From positions 1 to 62,024 of the forward strand of contig JAJOJJ010000035.1 of NCBI GenBank assembly GCA_021208685.1: DNA of 62,024 nucleotides. The letters run 5' to 3'. Made by a program: the position numbers and the translations under genes. This DNA comes from Saccharospirillaceae bacterium (GTDB taxonomy: Bacteria > Pseudomonadota > Gammaproteobacteria > Pseudomonadales > Oceanobacteraceae). The notes beneath the pieces were generated by a model that worked only from the letters and a program-made list of their open reading frames with translations, made no database searches and had not been told where the DNA came from. How positions within the stretch are numbered: the first letter of the stretch is position 1; the number at the start of each line of letters is the position of its first letter. Below, one piece after another: positions 19,901 through 26,217 of the stretch.

Positions 19901-21104
19901 CCTGTTATTCATCGACCTTGACCGCTTTAAACCCATTAACGATTCAATGGGACATCCGGCCGGCGATCAGGTGTTAAAACAGGTCGCTCAGAGGCTGCAG
20001 AAATGCACCAAAAAACACGATCTGGTCTGCCGTATCGGTGGCGATGAATTTACCCTGGCCATCGGCGATCAGACCGATAATGAAACCGCCGCCAATACAG
20101 CAGTAAAGGTTGCTGAGCGTATTTTGCATGCTTTAAACCGGCCTTATATTCTGGGTCAGCGCGAAGTCTTTATCAGCGCCAGCATCGGTATATCCATCTA
20201 TCCGCACGATGGCAGCAGTGTGATTGAACTGCTGAAAAATTCCGATATGGCGATGTATCACGCCAAAGATCTGGGGCGAGATAACGTGCAGTTCTTTAAC
20301 GAAAAAATGAACCAGAAAGCGGTTGAATTACTGGAACTGGAAAACGATCTGCGTCATGCATTAGGGCGTAACGAGCTGGAGCTTTATTACCAGCCGCAAT
20401 ATCAGTCCAGCAGCGGCAAAGCCGTCGCGGCAGAGGCTTTATTACGCTGGAATCACCCCACCAAAGGGCTTATTTCTCCCGGGCTGTTCATACCCATTAT
20501 TGAAGATACCGGATTGATCGTCCCTATCGGCCAGTGGGTGCTGGAGCAGGCATGCCTGCACTTTGCCGAATGGCAGCATGAAGCTCTGGATCTGCAACGC
20601 ATCGCGGTTAACGTATCCGCCCGTCAGTTCAAACAGGACGATTTTCTGCAGATTGTAAAAGATGCCATTTTCAAAGCCGGAATACGCCCGGATCAGCTGG
20701 AACTGGAACTGACCGAAAGCATCCTGATCGACGATATCGAACACACGCTGGAAGCGCTGGATGGGTTGCGCAAACTGGGGGTACGTACAGCGATTGACGA
20801 TTTCGGAACCGGTTATTCATCACTGAACTACCTGAAACAATTCCCGGTAGATACCTTAAAAATTGACCGCAGTTTTATTCAGAATCTGCCAGACAACTCT
20901 GATGATGCACAGATCACCCGAACCATTATCGCCATGGCGCACAATCTGGGCATGGGCATTATTGCCGAAGGGGTAGAAACGCGCGAACAGCTGCACTTTT
21001 TAATTTCCGCGCGCTGCGAAGAAGTTCAGGGGTTCCTGTTCAGCAAACCCTTACCGCAGGCTCAGTTTATTCAGTTACTGCAAACTCATGAAACCCAGTG
21101 CTAA
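16932..21104 (+). CDS. Membrane PAS-GGDEF-EAL cyclic-di-GMP enzyme
   Basis: 1390 residues. Membrane helices at about 21-40 and 272-291 enclose a periplasmic Cache-like sensor. About five PAS/PAC modules follow (roughly 305-960), then GGDEF (exact GGDEF at 1036-1040) and EAL (EAL at 1168-1170, ELELTES, DDFGTGYSSL, KIDRSFI). Both catalytic motifs look intact, so it could make and break cyclic-di-GMP. The inhibitory site usually R-x-x-D before GGDEF reads KKHD, so product inhibition may be lost. Its last 17 bases overlap a DUF3570 gene, pointing to a shared transcript. Confidence 0.92.
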   Translation: MLFRLLQRSGKNDLRRSTLLNVPLFLLSFVFLTLVLAANVYRQWHNDQEAFNKEVALTLENYVQQSGLLAQAGLSANAMFSRGFAALLEQSANADRAARDQLWAEMQKSFFNLTGFVLFDANGRYLNHRGAQLHADEIRDIYANTLSIGGNQGMFSLRYGSKGGYYFFTHFQGPSGAAYLFVSRRSYSKLSSIIYNGNFPGFEMLLLDTRDNSIGIREHYYADSSHQPVLSKTEEQQILYRTNIPFTHWDVIALPEVKDIRAQLWNRIHPPLVVLATFFVLAGILWVFLRHQERRAAELEVIRRQTEQRADRVLMSIDDALISTDALGLINYVNPKGAALLIENGRRDFLGESLAEVWPDKQALWNRGLTADELELLQDNGRQLTVRIGEERRILEQGYNPLYEGRRISGIVWLLRDITDAVHATNALEESRSRYKALFEEAGVAHCLLDISHFDGQLDSVRLVNINDAAVRMTKARDRQQLLRDYSQLLAQGSRELRSALQRAVDLKLNTTEFELPLRIFSGESRDFWVNLSLRSGTPGQALMTILDVTERKKATEKTREREAFWSKVMAAMPDLVYVVEMTPDLNHKVIYHNRTMGEVLGYPADLQFNANDWLRYAEPEEEKNLAIALNKNRSLEMGTTREATARFRHYDGSLRILKFRDTPFALDKDGKVVRYIGTARDVTGDIEKQERIVESERRYRLLAENMSDVIWATDLDLNFNFVSSSVERILGYKPDELLREGIGAIFKRRDIRTLFRAMHHEIQQALLDPASAQSRNVMIRKDAIATSKNGKEVLLELQASPLWNDKGELQGMLGISRDVGEARTIERELQLAGEVFDNSNEAILITDRTLNIANINRAFVAITGFKHEEVIGRTPDFLISPERHGITFFEEIGEALVSAGYWQGEIFYQRASGEIRTGWAGVSAIRDKEHEVQSLIIIMSDITERKVIEERIHKLAYFDPLTGLPNRSQMHERLDVLLKTAQRNHHCVALLFIDLDRFKPINDSMGHPAGDQVLKQVAQRLQKCTKKHDLVCRIGGDEFTLAIGDQTDNETAANTAVKVAERILHALNRPYILGQREVFISASIGISIYPHDGSSVIELLKNSDMAMYHAKDLGRDNVQFFNEKMNQKAVELLELENDLRHALGRNELELYYQPQYQSSSGKAVAAEALLRWNHPTKGLISPGLFIPIIEDTGLIVPIGQWVLEQACLHFAEWQHEALDLQRIAVNVSARQFKQDDFLQIVKDAIFKAGIRPDQLELELTESILIDDIEHTLEALDGLRKLGVRTAIDDFGTGYSSLNYLKQFPVDTLKIDRSFIQNLPDNSDDAQITRTIIAMAHNLGMGIIAEGVETREQLHFLISARCEEVQGFLFSKPLPQAQFIQLLQTHETQC

Positions 21105-22245
21105 AAGCGCCCTGCTGGCTTTGGCCGCAACAGCACCGGTTCATGCTCTGGCACCGCCACAGGATGCCGAACTGCGCTATCGCATCAGCCAGTATCAGGA
21201 GCAGGATATCGCGGCTAACCGCGTTGCCACCGGTGCCACTCAACGCTATCAGATTTCCGTGCAGCAACTGCAGTGGCAGACACCGCTGGCCGGGCAATGG
21301 CTACTGAACCTTCAGGGCAGCTATGAAAGTCTGAGTGGCGCTTCGCCATTACAAACCTTTGAAAACAGCAGCGGTCAGAGCGAAGTCATTATGAGCGGCG
21401 CATCCATCGACGAAAGCCGTCAGGACGCGCAGATACAGCTGTCCCGTTATTTCAGCCGTGGCACTCTGGGTGGCGGTTGGTATTATTCCAGCGAAAACGA
21501 TTATCAGGCACAGGCCTGGAATCTGGCCGGCAGTCTCGAACTCTGGGCGGGGATGACCACCCTTAACGCAGGCTTAAGTCAGTCTGATGATCGTCTCAGC
21601 CCCGTGGATACCAGCCTGTCGGTTAACCGCCAGCTGGCAGATGACCAGAGCCGCCAGCGTCAGGAAGGTTATCTTGGCATCAGCCAGATTCTGAATAAAT
21701 ACGAAGTGCTGCAGCTGACGCTGGGTTACAGCCAAAGCAGCGGCTACCTGTCTGACCCGTACCGCACTATTGATCTGCGCCCGGACAACCGCGACAGCCA
21801 GACACTGAGCCTGATGTACCGTTTTTTTATGAAACCCTGGGATGGTGCAGCGCACTGCAATTATCGCCTTTACCGCGACAGCTGGGGCGTGGATTCGCAC
21901 ACGCTTGAGTTGCGCTGGTATCAGAATCCGGGACGCTTTATCGGACGCGACTGGCGCGCCAATATCGGCAGTCGCGTTTACCGCCAGCAGGCGGCCGATT
22001 TTTATTCTCTGGCCAGCAGCGCCAGCGGTGCCGCGCAGAGCAACGATGCAAGGCTTTCTGCCTACGGCGCCATTACGCTGGAGCTGGGCATCGATCTGCT
22101 CTGGTCCCATGCTCTGGAGTTCAGCCTCAGCGGACAACGCTATCGCAGCCGCGAATCCTGGGGGCCGCAGGGCAGCGAAGCCGCCGAAGCCCCGGCACTG
22201 GTGAATTATCAGCTGATCAGTGCCGGAGTGCTTTACCGCTACTGA
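21088..22245 (+). CDS. DUF3570-like predicted outer-membrane beta-barrel
   Basis: 385 residues with a short signal peptide (about 1-20, ending VHALA) and then alternating-strand sequence rich in Tyr, Ser, Gln and Arg, ending in aromatic Tyr-Arg-Tyr. Length and pattern fit DUF3570, a barrel family usually found with DUF4266 and ApbE-like genes. No such partners are here. The start overlaps the GGDEF/EAL gene by 17 bases. A cysteine in GAAHCNYRLY is unusual for a barrel. Its role is unknown; coupling to the signalling gene suggests surface function. Confidence 0.65.
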   Translation: MKPSAKSALLALAATAPVHALAPPQDAELRYRISQYQEQDIAANRVATGATQRYQISVQQLQWQTPLAGQWLLNLQGSYESLSGASPLQTFENSSGQSEVIMSGASIDESRQDAQIQLSRYFSRGTLGGGWYYSSENDYQAQAWNLAGSLELWAGMTTLNAGLSQSDDRLSPVDTSLSVNRQLADDQSRQRQEGYLGISQILNKYEVLQLTLGYSQSSGYLSDPYRTIDLRPDNRDSQTLSLMYRFFMKPWDGAAHCNYRLYRDSWGVDSHTLELRWYQNPGRFIGRDWRANIGSRVYRQQAADFYSLASSASGAAQSNDARLSAYGAITLELGIDLLWSHALEFSLSGQRYRSRESWGPQGSEAAEAPALVNYQLISAGVLYRY

Positions 22246-22253
22246 GCGGCGAT

Positions 22254-23561
22254 TCAGCCAAACAAACGGATGGTCTCAGCCTGTAATGGATAACGGGCAC
22301 TCAGTTCATGCCCGGCGATTCCGGCCAGTTCGCGCATCGCCTGCTGCATATGCTTGGGCTGCAACAGAATGCCGCTGCTGTCGGCGGCCAGTGTCTGCGC
22401 ATTGATCGCCAGCGCTTCGTGCGCGGCGCTGGTTAAGCCCACGCTGCGGTTTGCCCAGCTGGCATGTTTGCTCATAAAAATGGTGCTGCTGATCGGCCAG
22501 TGATCTTTACCGTTACCGTCGTTGTAACCCGGTGTACGGGCAAAGTCGGAACTGATCATCACCACCAGTTTGTCATCGATGCCTAATCGCTGTGCTTCCG
22601 CCCAGAGGTATTCCACACCGTTCTGCAAGCGCATTAAGGCCGCCGCATGGTCGGCATCGTGATTGGCATGGGTGTCAAAACCCCAGGCCACCAGATCCGT
22701 GCTCACGCACAATCCGGACTGATACGCGGCCAGCGCAATCTGTGCCTGACGTAACAGTGGATTCCAGTAACCGTCAGCATCGGTGTAATCAACCAGCGTC
22801 TGTGGCACGTACTGCGCCAGCAATTCCAGTAACTGCTGACCCTCTTTGGCCGCCGAAAACTGATTCAGCGCGGCCTGCATCCGCGCAGCCATGTGCGGTT
22901 GGGCCGCCTGCAAGCGGGCCAGACGCTCAGCACGGTGGCGGTTGATAATGTCGCGTGTACTCTGGCGGTGAAAATACTTCGCCGCATCCCAGTCACTGCC
23001 CGCATCAAGAAACTGATCCTGATACACCAGTTTATTGAGCGCACCGGGGTCCTGCATCAGGGTGTAATTAATTAATCCCGCCGTCTGGTTGTAACCGCCG
23101 TTGCTGAGATACGCCAGCGGTAGCCCGCTGCCGTAGACCGCCGCTGCCAGCGCGGCAAACGACGGATACCCTTCCGCCAGTCGACCACTCCAGTTGTAAC
23201 GCTGACCGGCCTGATGGGCGTTGGTCTGGGCATCAATGCCATTCACCACCAGCATGTGGGGATGCAGGTTAGAAAAGAAGCGCTGGTTATGGGCAAAGGG
23301 CGCGTAAGTAATGGAGCTGCCGCTGATGCTTTGTACCCCCTGGGTACTGGCCCAGTGATTGATCGCCGGGTTGGCTTTGGGATCACAGAAACTGGTGACA
23401 TCCCAGCCACCTCCGGCCTCAATGCTGACAAAAAACGGCCCCGTATATGGCGTAAAATGGCTGTCGGCCGCCCGTGCCCGCAATGACAGAGGCAGACCTG
23501 CCGCCAGACCGGAAGCCACCAGCAACTGCAGAAAGTGACGACGATTGATTCCTCTATTCAT
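22254..23561 (-). CDS. DUF1501 family Tat-exported protein
   Basis: 435 residues. The N-terminus carries a twin-arginine signal (NRRHFLQLLVASGLAAG) ending near ARAA at about 31. The body is the alkaline-phosphatase-like DUF1501 family: GGGWDVTSFCDP, SSDFARTPGYNDGNGKDHWP and AWGFDTHANHD are the metal-site-like motifs. ATG 23561 with AGGA eight bases before it is better than the upstream ATG 23579. It overlaps the stop of the haem lipoprotein gene by eight bases. Such pairs are common in marine bacteria and planctomycetes, but their substrate is not known. Confidence 0.88.
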   Translation of the reverse strand: MNRGINRRHFLQLLVASGLAAGLPLSLRARAADSHFTPYTGPFFVSIEAGGGWDVTSFCDPKANPAINHWASTQGVQSISGSSITYAPFAHNQRFFSNLHPHMLVVNGIDAQTNAHQAGQRYNWSGRLAEGYPSFAALAAAVYGSGLPLAYLSNGGYNQTAGLINYTLMQDPGALNKLVYQDQFLDAGSDWDAAKYFHRQSTRDIINRHRAERLARLQAAQPHMAARMQAALNQFSAAKEGQQLLELLAQYVPQTLVDYTDADGYWNPLLRQAQIALAAYQSGLCVSTDLVAWGFDTHANHDADHAAALMRLQNGVEYLWAEAQRLGIDDKLVVMISSDFARTPGYNDGNGKDHWPISSTIFMSKHASWANRSVGLTSAAHEALAINAQTLAADSSGILLQPKHMQQAMRELAGIAGHELSARYPLQAETIRLFG

Positions 23562-25977
23562 AAAGCATCCTGAAATCACTGAGCAGATACGTCAGCACAG
23601 CCATCCAGCTGCGCAGGGTGTGGTTCGGGTCCTGTTTCAGGGCCGCATCGTTATCCCAGTCGAGCAGGCAGAACTCATCCTGCTGATCATCAAGGGTGTC
23701 GTTATGGTACAGCCAGTCGCTGGGCGCATTGGCCACCCGCTCACTCCAGACTTCGTTAAACAGGGTGTAGGCGCTGTTCTGCTCCAGCGCCAGATCGGTC
23801 AGCGGATCGCCCCAGATAATGTCCATCAGCCGGTTCACCTGCGCCTGCACCTGAGCCGGGGCATTGGCCGGGGTATCGGTCATATCCACCAGCGTAAACA
23901 AGGTGCGCTGCGCCCTGGGCCGTTCAAACTCGGCCACCACCCGCTGACACACCATTTCCTGCGACATACGTCCGGCGACGGCGTACATCAGGGTGTTCAG
24001 ACTTTGCCCGCGCTGCACCACCGTATCGCTGTCGATGCCGCCATACAGGCCGTAATAATCCCGCGCCAGCAGATCGTAGTTGTCATCCCAGCTGTGATGC
24101 CAGAGACCACCACTCACCGCCTGAATCTTGCGGCTCAGCTGCTCTGCCGTAAGTAACTGACCTGCGCCCATATCGCCATAATCCGCACTTGCCGGAGCCT
24201 GTAACGCGCGGAATACCGGGCTCATCGCCATATCGGCGAGCAGATCCTTGAGCGGATAACCGCCGCGGCGGAAGGCTGCCGCCAGCTCACCCACCATACG
24301 CTGCTGTTCGCTGTAACGGGCCAGCTTATCCGCGTAATCCCTGTCACTGGGCTCGGTGGGTTGTGGCAACAGCTCACTCCCAAACACCGCCGGCCACCAG
24401 AACGCGACGGTACCACTGGCAAAGCGCTCGTCGGCAACCATCTGCTGAGCCAGCCATTGCAGGCTGTTATCGTTATTGGCAGCCGGCAGTACCTGCCCGG
24501 CAAAACCGGGTGCGCGCATATCGCGGTACCAGAGATCACCATCCTGATAAAGGTCACCGGCTTTGTAGGTATCCGGCAGTGAGTCATCGCCATCCCAGGC
24601 ATCACGGTAATGACCATTATCGCCATAGTTCTGAAAGGCACCGGCCACCGGGTCCATGATTTCGTGGCAAACCGCACAGGATGGGTTATTCAGCGTCGGA
24701 TTATTGGTGTCCGTCAGATCCTCCGTAGCCATGGAGCGCAAGGCCAGCCCTTCAATATCCACATTGAGGAAAAAATAATACGCCCAGCGGGCCCGGGCAC
24801 GGTTGCGGTTGGTATCCGTTGAGGGATAGCGCGCCAGAAACATCTGAGAACTGAGCAGACCAGCCTGAGGCAATGGCCCGCCGCCATAACCATCGGTAAT
24901 GCGTGCCGGACGCCAGTCGTCCGGATCATTGTTATCCGGGAAGCTGATGCCGGTGTGATACACGTCGTTGGAAAACGGATTGACCATCAGATAATCCGCC
25001 GTCAGCACTTCCGTGTAGGGTCGGTCGTGGGTAACGACATAGTTAATCAGCTGCAGCGGCGCCGTCGCTACGGCGTGATTGGTATTCGACCAGGCGAAAC
25101 CAAAAGCCTCATTCGCGGCCTGACGCTGTTCATCCGTAGAAGCCGAGTTCACCGCCTGCTGCAACGGTGCCAGCCGCGATTCGATATAGGTAAAACGCCC
25201 GCCTTCATAAAGCAGCTCAAGCCCCGGCGTGCGGCTGTTGGCGAATTTATTGGTGAGCAAGCGGTCATTCGCGCTTTCCAGCAGAAAATCGCTGAAATGC
25301 TCTCCCGTCATCAGATAACGGATGGCATTACGCAGGCTGACGTCCGTACCATCCGCAACCGAAGCGAGCTCGGCAGGCGTTGGCAGGCGTCCGGCAAATA
25401 GCAGTGCGGCTTTACGCAATGTGGCATGACTGTCCAGCAATACCGCCTCGTCCCAGAATGCCGACAGACTGACACTGCCGTCGCCGCCATCCGCCTCGGT
25501 GCAGCTGGCAACCGGCCCGGCAAGCCAGCGCTGTAAACTCTGGTGAGCCACGGAGCCCACATCGAATACCCGCCCGCCACCATGAACAACCTGCCCCAGC
25601 GGCTTGGCTTCGATATTCGCAAGACCGGCCTCAGAGGCAATGTAAGTATTCACTGCGCTTAAGTTATCCGCCAGATAAGAACTGACCGAAGCGGGTTGCA
25701 GCACCAGCCCGGATTCTCTGGCAATGCCACCACTCTGATGACACTGCATACAGGAAGGAGCCAGCAGCGGTGCCCATAATTCCGCATTGAAACGCTCCAG
25801 TTCAGCCGCACAGGCCGAAGCCCCATGACCATCTGTCGGGGTTTTGTCCGGCGTATTGTTCTGCGGATGACTGTCGCTGATCAGCTCCCCCTGATATTGG
25901 GTTTCGCCGCAGGCTGACAACAGCACCATGAACAGCGCAGCCAGCCCCCACCTCCTGAACACGACCGGTAACACCAT
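23554..25977 (-). CDS. Haem-binding lipoprotein of the DUF1592/DUF1588 type
   Basis: 807 residues. The signal has lipobox LLSAC with lipidated Cys at 23. Two c-type haem sites are visible, CMQCH at 76-80 and CAVCH near residue 433; the second is followed by EIMDPVAGAFQNYGDNG, which resembles DUF1588 proteins. The middle contains the long alpha-helical DUF1592-like region. The partner DUF1501 gene starts eight bases inside its 3' end. The two are probably a secreted oxidation or electron-transfer module; the reaction is not known. Its start faces the ubiquitin-domain gene across a 240-base divergent intergenic region. Confidence 0.75.
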   Translation of the reverse strand: MVLPVVFRRWGLAALFMVLLSACGETQYQGELISDSHPQNNTPDKTPTDGHGASACAAELERFNAELWAPLLAPSCMQCHQSGGIARESGLVLQPASVSSYLADNLSAVNTYIASEAGLANIEAKPLGQVVHGGGRVFDVGSVAHQSLQRWLAGPVASCTEADGGDGSVSLSAFWDEAVLLDSHATLRKAALLFAGRLPTPAELASVADGTDVSLRNAIRYLMTGEHFSDFLLESANDRLLTNKFANSRTPGLELLYEGGRFTYIESRLAPLQQAVNSASTDEQRQAANEAFGFAWSNTNHAVATAPLQLINYVVTHDRPYTEVLTADYLMVNPFSNDVYHTGISFPDNNDPDDWRPARITDGYGGGPLPQAGLLSSQMFLARYPSTDTNRNRARARWAYYFFLNVDIEGLALRSMATEDLTDTNNPTLNNPSCAVCHEIMDPVAGAFQNYGDNGHYRDAWDGDDSLPDTYKAGDLYQDGDLWYRDMRAPGFAGQVLPAANNDNSLQWLAQQMVADERFASGTVAFWWPAVFGSELLPQPTEPSDRDYADKLARYSEQQRMVGELAAAFRRGGYPLKDLLADMAMSPVFRALQAPASADYGDMGAGQLLTAEQLSRKIQAVSGGLWHHSWDDNYDLLARDYYGLYGGIDSDTVVQRGQSLNTLMYAVAGRMSQEMVCQRVVAEFERPRAQRTLFTLVDMTDTPANAPAQVQAQVNRLMDIIWGDPLTDLALEQNSAYTLFNEVWSERVANAPSDWLYHNDTLDDQQDEFCLLDWDNDAALKQDPNHTLRSWMAVLTYLLSDFRMLYE

Positions 25978-26174
25978 GACATCACCTGTAATAACGAACG
26001 GATATCAGTATGGAACACGCCGCAAGGGTTATCTGTAAGGAGAGGTAACGTCCTGTAGTTTTATTCAGCCTTGTGACAAAGGTCGCGTCATGGGTCGTTG
26101 TCTGTTGGCAGCGGCTTGTTTCTGATCGTTATGAAAACCAAACAAAAGTACACAATCACCGCACCGTGAAACGC

Positions 26175-26180
26175 TACAAT
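26175..26180 (+). promoter_or_regulatory. Possible -10 box TACAAT of the ubiquitin-domain gene
   Basis: TACAAT lies 37 bases before the ATG. No strong -35 match is visible 17 bases upstream. A GAGAAAG ribosome binding site precedes the ATG. The remaining divergent region 25978-26217 shows no gene. Confidence 0.35.
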
Positions 26181-26217
26181 CGTCTGGCAGCCTTCCCTCC
26201 CCCCTTTGAGAAAGATT

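Noticed and set aside
26206-26217. TTG start for the ubiquitin fusion gene
   Set aside because: ATG 26218 has better spacing to GAGAAAG and gives a cleaner signal peptide.
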